This document shows positions 7,215 to 16,762 of a stretch of 64,000 nucleotides of DNA, piece by piece. The stretch is from an uncultured Lachnospiraceae bacterium (GTDB lineage Bacteria > Bacillota > Clostridia > Lachnospirales > Lachnospiraceae): NCBI GenBank assembly GCA_910587295.1, contig CAJULP010000047.1, positions 111,305 to 175,304 on the forward strand, read 5' to 3'. The notes beneath the pieces are model-generated. The model had not been told where the DNA came from, ran no database searches, and saw only the letters and a list, made by a program, of their open reading frames with translations. Both the position numbers and the translations under genes were made by a program. The stretch's first letter is position 1; each line of letters opens with the position of its first letter.

Positions 7215-9452
7215 CTATACTCTGATCTTTGTTCCCTTCCCGTCCCTTTTCGCCGTTTTTAACTTGGAAAGGCTTACCTGTTTATCGCGGTAGGAAATCA
7301 TTTGTTCCCCGGTTATCCTGGTGTAGTACACATTTTCCACGAAATCTTTCCCGGTAAAACGCATTCCTCTTACCCCAATGGCATTTTTCTTCTTTTCCGG
7401 TATTTCTTCCACATTAAATTTAAGGAAATATCCCTCCGCACTCTGAAGCACGACCTGCTTCTGATCGTCTAATATTTCCACGGAGATCACCTCGTCTTCT
7501 TCGGAAAGCTTAGTTGCTGCCACCGTCCTTTTGGTCACGTCAAATTCCCCGCCGTCCACGATCTTCATCATAGCCTGCTTCGTCACAAAGATCATCCGGT
7601 ACAGGTTCAGGCTGGTCTGGCTTGCGGCAGCGATGATGGCCTCCTTTTCACCGCTGAAATTACTTATATTATCTACCGGAATCCCTTTATCCCTAAACTT
7701 CCCAAAAGGAATATCCGACACTTTTAACGTGTGGAGCTGCCCGGTATTCGTAAACAGACATATCCTGCCGGTATTTTTGCAGGGAAAGACATATTTGTTT
7801 TCCGTATCCGCCGCTTCCTTGTTCCGCTCATAGGCCGTAAGGTCAATGGTCCTTGCGTAGCCGAACCGGTCCATTAAAAATACCACTTCCATCTCTTCCG
7901 CTTTCTTTTCCACATAAACAGCTTCCGCCGCATTTTCAATAACGGTCCTTCTGGGAATGGCGAACTCGCTTCTAAGCTGGTCTAATTCATTGATGATCAC
8001 CTGGGCCATGGAATCACGCCGTTCCAAGATGTCCTCATACCGGTAAATATTGGCCAGGGTCTCTTCGTGTTCATTGATCAGGGCTTCCAGCTCCAGCCCG
8101 ATCAATTTATACAGCCGCATTTCCAAAATAGCGTTGGCCTGCTTTTCCGTAAAGCAGAGCTGGGCCGCCATAACCTTTGACTCCTTGGAACGGAACTTGA
8201 TTCCGGTGGTCTTCCCTTCCACCAGACACGCCTTTGCCATAGCGCGATCCTTAGATCCCCTTAAAATCTCTATCACAAGGTCGATCACATTGCAGGCCTT
8301 GATAAGCCCCTCCTGAATCTCCTTACGATCCCGCTCTTTTGAAAGCAAGGTGGTATATTTGCGGGTGGCAACCTGAAACTGAAAATCCACATTGTGCTTA
8401 ATAATCTGTTTCAGGCCCATGACCTCCGGCCTGCCATCAGCAATGGCCAGCATATTGACGCCAAAAGTATCCTCCAAACGGGTCTTTTTGTATAGCATGT
8501 TGATGAAGTTATCTACATCCGCATCCTTCCTTAATTCAATCACGATCCGGATTCCCTCTTTGGAAGATTGGTTGGAGATATCCACAATATCCATTGTTTT
8601 CTTACTTTCGGAAAGGGCGGCAACATCCATCAGAAATTTTGAGATATTGGCACCGATCATAGGATAAGGAATCTGACTGATTACCACGTTTGTCTTGCCC
8701 GCCTTCCCCTTTTCAATATCCACTTTGCCCCGGACCTTTATTTTCCCTATTCCGGTTTCATAAATATCCAGCAAATCGTCCTGGTTGATCACGATTCCGC
8801 CTGTGGGGAAATCCGGGCCTTTGATATAATTCATCAGTTCTTTCGTGGTAATGGATTCATCCAGCATATAAGCTTTCACCGCATCCGCCACTTCTCCCAG
8901 GTTATGCGGCGGGATGCTGGTCGCCATACCTACGGCGATCCCCTCGGAACCGTTTACCAGAAGATTTGGAAACTTGGCGGGAAGTACACTGGGTTCCTTT
9001 TCCGTCTCGTCAAAATTGGGAACAAAATCCACCACATCCTTGTCCAGGTCCGCAAGAAACGCTTCCTGGGTGACCTTGGGAAGCCGGGCTTCCGTATAAC
9101 GCATGGCAGCGGCCCCGTCCCCTTCGATATTGCCAAAATTTCCATGGCCGTCAACAAGGGGAAGGCCTTTTTTAAACTCCTGGGTCATGACTACCAGCGC
9201 ATCGTAGATCGAACTGTCCCCGTGGGGATGGTATTTACCCATGGTATCCCCTACGATACGGGCGCTTTTCCGGTAAGGTTTGTCATATTTGATTCCCAAT
9301 TCATGCATATCATACAAAACGCGCCGCTGGACCGGCTTTAGCCCGTCGCGCACGTCCGGCAGCGCCCTTGCGATGATAACGCTCATGGCATAATCTATAA
9401 AAGACTTCTGCATGACCTCAGAATACTCGGTTTTAATGATCTTTTCTTCCAT
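7215..9452 (-). CDS. Type II DNA topoisomerase subunit A (topoisomerase IV/ParC-like)
   Basis: A 745-residue breakage-reunion subunit. The active-site tyrosine is Y119 in AAAMRYTEARL. The quinolone-determining segment is GKYHPHGDSSIYD with serine 80 and aspartate 84, the unsubstituted residues. The C-terminal beta-pinwheel shows no clear QRRGGKG GyrA box; the nearest stretch is GVRGMRF, which argues for a topoisomerase IV or second-copy role rather than gyrase. It is immediately downstream (38 bases) of a subunit B gene on the same strand. In Clostridia the main gyrase pair normally lies near dnaA, so this pair next to coaD/rsmD and recG is probably the decatenase, though naming is uncertain. 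Confidence 0.93.
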   Translation of the reverse strand: MEEKIIKTEYSEVMQKSFIDYAMSVIIARALPDVRDGLKPVQRRVLYDMHELGIKYDKPYRKSARIVGDTMGKYHPHGDSSIYDALVVMTQEFKKGLPLVDGHGNFGNIEGDGAAAMRYTEARLPKVTQEAFLADLDKDVVDFVPNFDETEKEPSVLPAKFPNLLVNGSEGIAVGMATSIPPHNLGEVADAVKAYMLDESITTKELMNYIKGPDFPTGGIVINQDDLLDIYETGIGKIKVRGKVDIEKGKAGKTNVVISQIPYPMIGANISKFLMDVAALSESKKTMDIVDISNQSSKEGIRIVIELRKDADVDNFINMLYKKTRLEDTFGVNMLAIADGRPEVMGLKQIIKHNVDFQFQVATRKYTTLLSKERDRKEIQEGLIKACNVIDLVIEILRGSKDRAMAKACLVEGKTTGIKFRSKESKVMAAQLCFTEKQANAILEMRLYKLIGLELEALINEHEETLANIYRYEDILERRDSMAQVIINELDQLRSEFAIPRRTVIENAAEAVYVEKKAEEMEVVFLMDRFGYARTIDLTAYERNKEAADTENKYVFPCKNTGRICLFTNTGQLHTLKVSDIPFGKFRDKGIPVDNISNFSGEKEAIIAAASQTSLNLYRMIFVTKQAMMKIVDGGEFDVTKRTVAATKLSEEDEVISVEILDDQKQVVLQSAEGYFLKFNVEEIPEKKKNAIGVRGMRFTGKDFVENVYYTRITGEQMISYRDKQVSLSKLKTAKRDGKGTKIRV

Positions 9453-9490
9453 GAATGCTCTAATCCTTTCCCTGATCAGGGTAATATCGT

Positions 9491-11413
9491 CTACACGTCC
9501 AGTTCAGCGTCTTTTGCGTGTTCATAAATAAACGCCTTTCTTGGCGGAACCTCCGTTCCCATCAGAAGTTCCGTCACTTCTGAAGCCATACGCGCGTCTT
9601 CTATCTCAACTTGCTTTAAAATCCTTGTCTCCGGGTTTAACGTGGTATCCCAAAGCTGCTGGGCATCCATTTCCCCCAGCCCCTTATACCTTTGTAAAGT
9701 AAAGGATCCTTTGTGGCGCTTACGGTACTGCTCTAAAGCCTTATCGTCGTAAAGGTACTCTTCCTCCCCTTTACTTGGCATAGCCTTGTATAATGGCGGC
9801 ATAGCGATATACACATGCCCTTCATAAATAAGTTCCGGCATGAAGCGGTAAAACAAGGTCAAAAGCAGGTTGGAGATATGGGCGCCGTCCACATCCGCAT
9901 CCGCCATGATGATGATCTTGTCATAACGAAGCCTGGTGATATCGAAATCATTGCCGTAGCCTTCCGAAAAGCCGCAGCCGAAAGCGTTGATCATGGTCTT
10001 GATCTCCGCATTGGCCAATACTTTGTCAATGCTGGCTTTTTCCACATTTAAGATCTTGCCCCTGATAGGCAGGATCGCCTGATAAGCCCGGTCCCTTGCG
10101 GTCTTGGCACTGCCCCCTGCGGAATCCCCCTCCACGATAAAGATCTCACATTTGGAGGCGTCTTTGGATTCGCAGTTTGCAAGTTTTCCATTGGAGTCAA
10201 AAGAAAACTTCTGCTTCGTCAGCATATTGGTCCTGGCTTTTTCTTCCGTCTTTCTGATCTTGGCCGCCTTTTCCGCACAGCCGATCACATTTTTTAAGGT
10301 TTCCAGATTCCGGTCAAAAAAACGCACCAGTTCATCGGATGTGACCTTGGAAACCACTTTGGCCGCATCCTGGTTATCCAGCTTGGTCTTGGTCTGGCCC
10401 TCAAACCGGGGATCCGGGTGCTTAACGGAGATCACGGCCGTCATGCCGTTTCTCACGTCCGCACCGGTAAAGTTAGCATCCTTTTCTTTCAGGATGTTCA
10501 GTTCCCTTGCGTAGGTATTGATGATATTGGTAAAAGAACTTTTAAAACCGGTTAAATGGGTTCCGCCTTCCGCATTGTAGATGTTATTACAAAATCCCAG
10601 CACATTCTCATGAAATTCATTAATGTACTGGAAAGCGCCTTCCACGGATATGCCTTCGTTTTCTCCTTTAAAGTAGATCACGTCGCAGACCGCTTCCGTG
10701 GATTTATTCATATCTTTAATAAATCCCACAAGTCCGTCCGGTTCATGATATTCAATATGCTCCGGCTCCGCTTTTCTTTTGTCTTCAAAAATAATGGTAA
10801 GCTGGGGATTTAGGTAAGCCGTCTCGTGCATCCGGCTTTTGACCTCATCTTCTTTAAACCGGGTTTTGTCAAAGATAGTGTCATCCGGCAGAAAATTTAT
10901 GATCGACCCGCTGCCCTTCGCCCTGCCGACTACCGGGGGAAGGCCGTCTACAAGCTCTACCGCCGGAATCCCTCTCTCGTACCGGTCTTCGTACAAATTT
11001 CCTCCGTGCTTTACCTTCACCGTTAAATAAGTAGATAAGGCATTAACAACGGAAGACCCCACGCCATGCAGACCGCCGCTGGTCTTATATGCGGAATCGT
11101 CAAATTTTCCCCCTGCATGGAGGGTGGTAAAGACAAGACGTTCCGCACTGATTCCTTTTTCATGCATTCCCACCGGGATTCCCCGTCCGTTATCCTCGAT
11201 GGTGGCAGAACCATCCGCTTCTAACGTCACCCATATTTTATCGCAGTAGCCTGCAAGATGCTCATCCACCGCATTATCCACAATCTCATAGATCAAATGG
11301 TTAAGGCCTTTGGTGGAAACACTGCCGATATACATACCGGGCCTTCTCCTTACTGCCTCAAGCCCTTCTAAAACCGTGATGCTGGACGCATCATAAACTG
11401 CCGCTTTTGCCAT
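9491..11413 (-). CDS. Type II DNA topoisomerase subunit B (topoisomerase IV/ParE-like)
   Basis: A 640-residue ATPase subunit. The GHKL ATP-binding fold is shown by EIVDNAVDEHLAGY, DNGRGIPVG and GGLHGVGSSVVNAL. The TOPRIM domain has the EGDSAGGSAK motif and DADVDGAHI metal site, and the C-terminal PLYKAMP and GLGEMDAQQLWDTTLNP motifs are conserved among GyrB and ParE. It lacks the large insertion of proteobacterial GyrB. It forms the ATP-driven half of the enzyme with the downstream subunit A. Upstream lies the DegV-type gene with 23 bases between. Confidence 0.94.
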   Translation of the reverse strand: MAKAAVYDASSITVLEGLEAVRRRPGMYIGSVSTKGLNHLIYEIVDNAVDEHLAGYCDKIWVTLEADGSATIEDNGRGIPVGMHEKGISAERLVFTTLHAGGKFDDSAYKTSGGLHGVGSSVVNALSTYLTVKVKHGGNLYEDRYERGIPAVELVDGLPPVVGRAKGSGSIINFLPDDTIFDKTRFKEDEVKSRMHETAYLNPQLTIIFEDKRKAEPEHIEYHEPDGLVGFIKDMNKSTEAVCDVIYFKGENEGISVEGAFQYINEFHENVLGFCNNIYNAEGGTHLTGFKSSFTNIINTYARELNILKEKDANFTGADVRNGMTAVISVKHPDPRFEGQTKTKLDNQDAAKVVSKVTSDELVRFFDRNLETLKNVIGCAEKAAKIRKTEEKARTNMLTKQKFSFDSNGKLANCESKDASKCEIFIVEGDSAGGSAKTARDRAYQAILPIRGKILNVEKASIDKVLANAEIKTMINAFGCGFSEGYGNDFDITRLRYDKIIIMADADVDGAHISNLLLTLFYRFMPELIYEGHVYIAMPPLYKAMPSKGEEEYLYDDKALEQYRKRHKGSFTLQRYKGLGEMDAQQLWDTTLNPETRILKQVEIEDARMASEVTELLMGTEVPPRKAFIYEHAKDAELDV

Positions 11414-11436
11414 TTAAATACCTCGCTTACTGTTGC

Positions 11437-12303
11437 TTATTTCACTTTTTTGCAGCATGCAATTGCCAATGCGCCGGGGCCGATATGACATGCCACGCTT
11501 AAGGAGAGGGGATTGCACACGATGTCGAATCCCGGAAATTCTCTCTCTAATTCTTCTACTAAGTGCTCTGCCGCGTCTAAGTTTTTGGTGTACGCCACCT
11601 GCAGCCAGATATTTTCTGCCGATGCGCCTCCGAAACGGTTTTCCATATCATTTTTTATGGCGGTCATCATGATGGACTTCCCCTGATTTACCGTTCTTGC
11701 CTTGGCAAAAGCATCTAATTTTTCGCCCTGGATCTGTAAGACCGGCTTTAATTTCAGCATGGTTCCGATGGCTGCGGCGGCAGGGGTAATCCGCCCTCCC
11801 TTTTTTAAGTAATATAAAGTATCCAGCATGATATAAATACTGGAGTTAAATTTATCGTTTTCCAGAAATTCCTTGATCCCGGCAGCATCCATCCCCCGTC
11901 CGGCCAGCATTTTAGCATCTAAAACGGACTGCCTTTGGGTTACAGAAATCCGCTGGTTATTGACGACCTGCACCTTCCCGTCAAAATCTTCCGCTAACAT
12001 GATGGCACTTTGACAGGAGCCGGACAACCCGCTGCTCATGGGGATATGTACGATCTCGTCATGATCAGTCAGCAGTCCTTCCCAAAGCTTTAATACGGAT
12101 TCCGGGGAAGGCTGGCTGGTCACCACGTTCACACCACTCTCCAGCCGCTCATAGAACTCTGTCTGGTTTAACGTAATGTCCTCATAATAAGTTTCCTCAT
12201 TGATCATAAATGGCATAGGAAGCACGGTTACACCGAATTCTTTCGCCTGTGCCTGTGTGATACCGCTGTTTGAATCTGTGACAATTGCAACTTTCTTTTC
12301 CAC
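11437..12303 (-). CDS. DegV family fatty-acid-binding protein (FakB-like)
   Basis: A 288-residue cytosolic protein. The N-terminus VAIVTDSNSGI and the PMSSGLSGSCQSA and KGGRITPAAAAIG segments are hallmarks of the DegV fold, which buries a fatty acid. In Gram-positive bacteria FakB proteins present the bound fatty acid to the kinase FakA, giving acyl phosphate for phospholipid synthesis. A FakA-like gene lies two genes away in the same orientation, separated by recG, which supports a FakB role by context. The bound lipid is not predictable. Confidence 0.9.
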   Translation of the reverse strand: MEKKVAIVTDSNSGITQAQAKEFGVTVLPMPFMINEETYYEDITLNQTEFYERLESGVNVVTSQPSPESVLKLWEGLLTDHDEIVHIPMSSGLSGSCQSAIMLAEDFDGKVQVVNNQRISVTQRQSVLDAKMLAGRGMDAAGIKEFLENDKFNSSIYIMLDTLYYLKKGGRITPAAAAIGTMLKLKPVLQIQGEKLDAFAKARTVNQGKSIMMTAIKNDMENRFGGASAENIWLQVAYTKNLDAAEHLVEELEREFPGFDIVCNPLSLSVACHIGPGALAIACCKKVK

Positions 12304-12344
12304 TTTTTTAATCCCTTTCTTTTCTCAACGTTTATATCTTACTT

Positions 12345-14441
12345 TCAGATTGACCTAAAGTCAACAAAATTCCCAGTATTTTCTTCCAGATAGCGTTTGA
12401 TGCCTTCGTGTTTTTGAAGCGCTAGATCTTTATCTTCCGTGAGCAGCGCATCCACAGTCTGACTTACTTTAGAGAGAAGTCCGCTGTCCTTAAAGATATC
12501 GGCAATCTTAAAATCCATCACCCCGCTTTGGCGGATACCGAACAGATCTCCCGGCCCCCGCAGCTTTAAATCTTCCTGGGCAATAAAAAAACCGTCATTG
12601 GATCTGTTAAGGACACTGAGCCTGTCTGTGGCATGTTCCTGCCCGGAACCGTTTATAAAGATACAGTAAGACTGGGCATTCCCCCTGCCGATCCTGCCCC
12701 GCAGCTGATGGAGCTGGGCAAGCCCGAACCGCTCCGCATTTTCCACCATCATCACTGTGGCATTGGGAACATTGATCCCCACCTCGATCACAGTGGTGGA
12801 AACCAGTACATGGATATGTCCTTCCGCAAATGCATCCATGACCCTTTTTTTATCCGCCGCTTTCATCTTCCCGTGAAGGATCTCCACACAGATATCCGCC
12901 GGCAGGGTATTTTTCAGCATTTCTCCATAATCCGTTACATTTTCAAGTCCTTCCGTCTCCTCTTCCCCAGCTTCCACCATAGGGCATATGATATATGCCT
13001 GATGCCCGGCTCTCACCTGGCCGGAGATAAATTCATATGCTTTTTGCCGGTAGGAAGTGCCCACCACACAGTTTTTGACAGGAAGACGATCCGCCGGGAG
13101 CTCATCCACCACCGATAAATGCAGATCCCCGTAAAGGATGATGGCAAGGGTGCGGGGGATGGGCGTTGCACTCATTACAAGGACATGGGAATGTCCTCGG
13201 ACATGAGAATGTTCTTGTCCATGAGCATATCCGCCCTTTTCATTTAAGATCTCCCGTTGTCTGACCCCGAAACGGTGCTGTTCATCAGTGATCACAAGTC
13301 CAAGCTTTTGATAAGTGACTTTCTCCTGGATCAGGGCATGAGTGCCGATGATCACATTTACTTCCCCGTCTTTGATCTGCCGGTATATTTCCCGCTTTGC
13401 CGAAACGCCGGAGGATCCGGTAAGCAATACCGGTTTAAACGGAAGGCCGTATTGTTTCGTCATGGCAAAGAGCTGTTCAAAATGCTGAGCCGCCAGAATT
13501 TCCGTAGGCGCCATAAGAGCTCCCTGATATCCGTTAGATACCGTAAGCAACAACGCTAGAAATGCCAGGATGGTCTTTCCGGATCCCACATCCCCCTGTA
13601 CCAGGCGGTTCATACATTTCCCCCCGACCAGGTCGCGCCGGACCTCATCCCATACCCGCTGCTGGGCCTTCGTCAAACGGTAAGGCAGGGAGTCTATCAG
13701 TCTTCCCGGCCATGCCGTTTCAATCATCGGGTAATCGGTATTGGCAGCTTCATTGTATTCTTTCATTTTTCGGACGGAGATCAGAAACAGGAAAAACTCA
13801 TCAAAAACAAGCCGTTTTCTTGCTTCGACCAATATCTCCTGGTTCTTCGGAAAATGGATCTGCCATCTTGCCTCCAAAAGAGGCATAAGCTCATATTCCT
13901 TTAAAATATCCGTAGGCAGATAATCTTCCGTGCCATAGTCCAGAAGAGCTTTTTGCACTGCTTTCATGACGGTACTGTTTGGAAGTCCTTTGGTCAATGG
14001 GTAACAGGGCCAAAGCTGCCCCATCTTCTGTTGGTATTCTTCGTAAGTATACAATACCGGCTGATCCATATGATAGCCGTTTTTTTCCCTGCGTACCTTG
14101 CCTCGAAACAGATACCGGCTGCCGGCTGTCAGCTTTCCCTTTAAATATGGCATATTAAAATACGTGATGGACACCTGATCGGTACCGTCGTTTCCCTGCC
14201 CTGTACCAATGGACATGTTTCTTGCTTTTTTCCACTTAAAGGCTGTTCCAATACCAAGCTCCACCGTAACAATCTCATCTGCTTTCGCCTGTGAAAGCTT
14301 CACCGGGGGCTGAAAGCTCTGGTAGCTTCTGGGGTAATACTCCAGCAGGTCCTCCACGGTATAGACAGAAAGCTTGTGGAACAGATTTGCGGTCTTATCG
14401 CCAATTCCTTTAAGCGCCTTGATATCTTCAAAATACTTCAT
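12345..14441 (-). CDS. recG: ATP-dependent DNA helicase RecG
   Basis: A 698-residue superfamily 2 helicase that remodels stalled replication forks and branched DNA. The N-terminal wedge/OB domain is followed by the helicase core: Walker A GDVGSGKTILAFL, Walker B/DEQH-type ITDEQHRFG, motif III SATPIPRT, and motif VI QLRGRIGRG; the C-terminal RPGDLFGIRQSG type motif (LRGPGDLFGIRQSG) is characteristic of RecG. An unusual His-rich insertion (GYAHGQEHSHVRGHSHV) sits between motifs II and III. The gene lies between the degV-type gene and the fakA-like gene. Confidence 0.96.
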   Translation of the reverse strand: MKYFEDIKALKGIGDKTANLFHKLSVYTVEDLLEYYPRSYQSFQPPVKLSQAKADEIVTVELGIGTAFKWKKARNMSIGTGQGNDGTDQVSITYFNMPYLKGKLTAGSRYLFRGKVRREKNGYHMDQPVLYTYEEYQQKMGQLWPCYPLTKGLPNSTVMKAVQKALLDYGTEDYLPTDILKEYELMPLLEARWQIHFPKNQEILVEARKRLVFDEFFLFLISVRKMKEYNEAANTDYPMIETAWPGRLIDSLPYRLTKAQQRVWDEVRRDLVGGKCMNRLVQGDVGSGKTILAFLALLLTVSNGYQGALMAPTEILAAQHFEQLFAMTKQYGLPFKPVLLTGSSGVSAKREIYRQIKDGEVNVIIGTHALIQEKVTYQKLGLVITDEQHRFGVRQREILNEKGGYAHGQEHSHVRGHSHVLVMSATPIPRTLAIILYGDLHLSVVDELPADRLPVKNCVVGTSYRQKAYEFISGQVRAGHQAYIICPMVEAGEEETEGLENVTDYGEMLKNTLPADICVEILHGKMKAADKKRVMDAFAEGHIHVLVSTTVIEVGINVPNATVMMVENAERFGLAQLHQLRGRIGRGNAQSYCIFINGSGQEHATDRLSVLNRSNDGFFIAQEDLKLRGPGDLFGIRQSGVMDFKIADIFKDSGLLSKVSQTVDALLTEDKDLALQKHEGIKRYLEENTGNFVDFRSI
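13180..13231 (-). repeat. Short imperfect direct repeats encoding the His-rich RecG insertion
   Basis: The segment contains three imperfect copies of a unit like ACATGRGAATGT about 16-20 bases apart. Read in the recG frame it gives repeated HSHV elements between helicase motifs II and III. Confidence 0.6.
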
Positions 14442-14496
14442 CAGCTAAACCTCAAAACCAGAACAGGTAGATTTCTGTTCTACATTTCATATCATG

Positions 14497-14524
14497 CAAA
14501 AAGGACGGTTCCACCGCCCTTTTG
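14497..14524 (-). terminator. Rho-independent terminator downstream of the fakA-like gene
   Basis: On the minus strand, an AAAGGGCGGT arm pairs with ACCGTCCTTT around a 3-base loop (one G-T pair), followed by TTTTTG. It lies in the 112-base gap between the fakA-like gene and recG, which suggests recG starts a separate transcript or that some read-through occurs. Confidence 0.75.
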
Positions 14525-14553
14525 TACCTATTGAGCACCGATGTACTCAATTT

Positions 14554-16215
14554 TTATTCTATGGAGACAATGTAATAATAGATCGGCTGCCCGCCATACT
14601 GCAGTTCCAAGTCACATTCAGGGAAGCGCTCTTCCACCCGATCCTTTAACTGCTGCGCATCCTCTTCGGAGATTTCCTCGCCATAATAAATGCTGATCAG
14701 CTCTAAATCTTCATTCATCATCTCGCAGATCATCTCAAAAGTCACATCCGTGACCATACCGCCTACGGAAAGAATACCCTCATCCCCGATGCCCATATAG
14801 TCCCCTTCTTTGATCTCCTTATCCTCGATCATCGTATCACGCACAGCGTAGGTGACCTGGCCGGTCTTTACGTTTCCGATCTCCCGCTCCATATTTTCCA
14901 CGTTTTCTTCGATTGGAAGATCTGGCACATAATTGATGATTGCCGTGATTCCCTGAGGAACCGTTTTGGTCGGAACCACAATGATATTTTTGTCCTCTAC
15001 CATCATCTTAGCCTGGTTAGCGGCAAGAATGATGTTTTTATTATTAGGGAGGATAAATACATGATCCGCATTTACCTTTTCAATGGCATTCAGCATGTCC
15101 TCCGTGCTGGGGTTCATGGTCTGCCCGCCTTCTATGATATAGTCCACCCCAAGCCCTTTAAAGATTTCATTGATTCCCTCTCCGGCGGAAACGGCGATAA
15201 AACCAGTTTCTTTATGAGGCATAGGCGTCTCTTCTTTGGCTGTTTCCCCTGCGGCGTTTTCACGGAACAGCTTTTCCTGATGTTCCAGACGCATATTATC
15301 GATCTTCAGATTAGATAATGCACCATACTTAAGAGCCCTTTGGATGGCTAAACCCGGGTCGTTGGTATGTACATGTACCTTTACCACGTCATCATCCGCA
15401 ACAACTACAATAGAATCACCGATCGATTCCAGATAATCTTTGAAATCCATTTCATTTTTGATGTTAAAGTTTCTATTGAGCATAATGATAAATTCCGTAC
15501 AATAACCGAATTTAATATCAACCTCTTCCTGCATGACCGTATTAACACCTTGAAATGCCGCCTTTGGCGCATCCGCAGGAATACTGAAATCAATATCCTT
15601 TCCGAGGAACGCATCATAAGCGCCCTTTAACACCTGCATAAGGCCCTGACCGCCGGAATCCACCACACCAGCCTGCTTTAAGACCGGGAGCATCTCCGGT
15701 GTCTGCAAAAGCACTTCATCCGCATAAGCGATCACCTGCTCAAAAAAGGCTGACAAATCCGTACAGCCTTCGTTGGAAAGCTCCCTTGCCTTGGTGTAAG
15801 CCCCTTTGGCAACCGTTAAAATGGTGCCTTCTTTGGGTTTCATGACTGCCTTGTATGCAGTTTCCACAGCTTTTTCCAAGGCATCTGCTATGATAGGAAC
15901 GGATAGCTCCTGTTTTTCCCTGATGGATTTGGTAAATCCACGGAACAACTGGGATAAGATCACGCCAGAGTTACCTCTTGCGCCACGAAGCGAGCCTGAT
16001 GAAATGGCTTTACATAAAGACATCATATCAGGATTTTTCATGGCAGCTACCTCTTTGGCAGCAGACATGATTGTAAGGGTCATATTAGTTCCTGTATCAC
16101 CATCAGGAACAGGGAAAACATTCAAATCGTTGATCCATTCTTTTTTGGATTCCAGATTTTTGGCTCCTGCTAAGAACATCTTTGCAAGGATCTTAGCGTC
16201 GATTGTATTAGTCAC
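14554..16215 (-). CDS. DAK2 domain fatty acid kinase (FakA/YloV-like)
   Basis: A 553-residue cytosolic protein. The DhaL-type ATP-binding domain is at the N-terminus (about 1-210), with the DLNVFPVPDGDTGTNM metal/nucleotide site and GARGNSGVILSQ. A central linker and a C-terminal DegV-like half with QGITAII and YGGQPIYYY follow. FakA phosphorylates fatty acids bound to FakB (DegV) proteins. The ATG is four codons into a clear frame and follows the Asp23 gene by 12 bases, a pairing (YloU-YloV) conserved through Firmicutes. Confidence 0.93.
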   Translation of the reverse strand: MTNTIDAKILAKMFLAGAKNLESKKEWINDLNVFPVPDGDTGTNMTLTIMSAAKEVAAMKNPDMMSLCKAISSGSLRGARGNSGVILSQLFRGFTKSIREKQELSVPIIADALEKAVETAYKAVMKPKEGTILTVAKGAYTKARELSNEGCTDLSAFFEQVIAYADEVLLQTPEMLPVLKQAGVVDSGGQGLMQVLKGAYDAFLGKDIDFSIPADAPKAAFQGVNTVMQEEVDIKFGYCTEFIIMLNRNFNIKNEMDFKDYLESIGDSIVVVADDDVVKVHVHTNDPGLAIQRALKYGALSNLKIDNMRLEHQEKLFRENAAGETAKEETPMPHKETGFIAVSAGEGINEIFKGLGVDYIIEGGQTMNPSTEDMLNAIEKVNADHVFILPNNKNIILAANQAKMMVEDKNIIVVPTKTVPQGITAIINYVPDLPIEENVENMEREIGNVKTGQVTYAVRDTMIEDKEIKEGDYMGIGDEGILSVGGMVTDVTFEMICEMMNEDLELISIYYGEEISEEDAQQLKDRVEERFPECDLELQYGGQPIYYYIVSIE

Positions 16216-16227
16216 AGCAAATCCTCC

Positions 16228-16602
16228 TTAATCAATCACTCTAACACCTTCTACAAAGATGTTTATTTTTTCTACTTCAATTCCTGTGAATTCCTCTACT
16301 TTGTATTTTACATTGCTGATCAGGTTATTTGAAACAGCAAGGATGCTTACACCGTAAGCCAAAATAACGTGAAAATTCATGGTCAGTTTATTGTTGTTAA
16401 TGATTACATTGATCCCTCTGGTCATACTGTCCATCTTGAGCAGCTTGACCAGCCCGTCCTTCATATTGATACCGGCCATCCCCACGACGCCAAAACATTC
16501 CATAGCAACGCTGCCGGCATATTGTGCGATCACCTCATTATCAATTGTGATATTCCCCATATGAGTATTCATAGAAGTTCCCTTCATGGAAGAATTTTTC
16601 AT
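16228..16602 (-). CDS. Asp23/Gls24 family envelope stress protein (YloU-like)
   Basis: A 124-residue Asp23-domain protein: ITIDNEVIAQYAGSVAMECFGVVGM at the N-terminus (split here only for description), a GINVIINNNKLTMNFHV core and a hydrophilic C-terminus. Asp23 proteins are small cytosolic or membrane-associated proteins of poorly known role; YloU partners with the FakA homologue YloV by genome context. A GGAGG site stands six bases ahead of the ATG. It is the first gene of the minus-strand unit that includes the fakA-like gene. Confidence 0.88.
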   Translation of the reverse strand: MKNSSMKGTSMNTHMGNITIDNEVIAQYAGSVAMECFGVVGMAGINMKDGLVKLLKMDSMTRGINVIINNNKLTMNFHVILAYGVSILAVSNNLISNVKYKVEEFTGIEVEKINIFVEGVRVID

Positions 16603-16637
16603 AGGCTGCCTCCTTATATTTTGAACATATATATTGT

Positions 16638-16666
16638 ATTATAACCGTAAAATGGAAAAAAAGAAA
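16638..16666 (-). promoter_or_regulatory. Candidate promoter of the Asp23-fakA unit
   Basis: On the minus strand a perfect TATAAT (16638-16643) lies 17 bases after a weak TTTCTT -35. The spacing and position (about 35 bases before the Asp23 gene) fit; the -35 box is poor. Confidence 0.5.
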
Positions 16667-16693
16667 CTATATTTTTTTATATATAAATTTTAC

Positions 16694-16722
16694 TTGCATT
16701 ATCTGATAATTTCTGCTATTAT
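16694..16722 (+). promoter_or_regulatory. Promoter of rpmB
   Basis: TTGCAT (16694-16699), 17-base spacer, TATTAT (16717-16722) with a TG-type extended -10 (CTGCTATTAT). It is 40 bases before the rpmB start. Confidence 0.65.
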
Positions 16723-16762
16723 ACAACTGTTGTGTATATTATGATTGTTAGGAGGTGCAACG

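Noticed and set aside
8904..9341. Long open frame on the plus strand opposite the topoisomerase subunit A gene (145 codons)
   Set aside because: It is fully antisense to a strongly conserved gene, has no ribosome site and its translation has no family resemblance.
14461..14480. Second inverted repeat (GAACAG/CTGTTC) beside the fakA-like terminator
   Set aside because: Short with a loop of eight bases and no T-run; it is not claimed as a terminator or operator.
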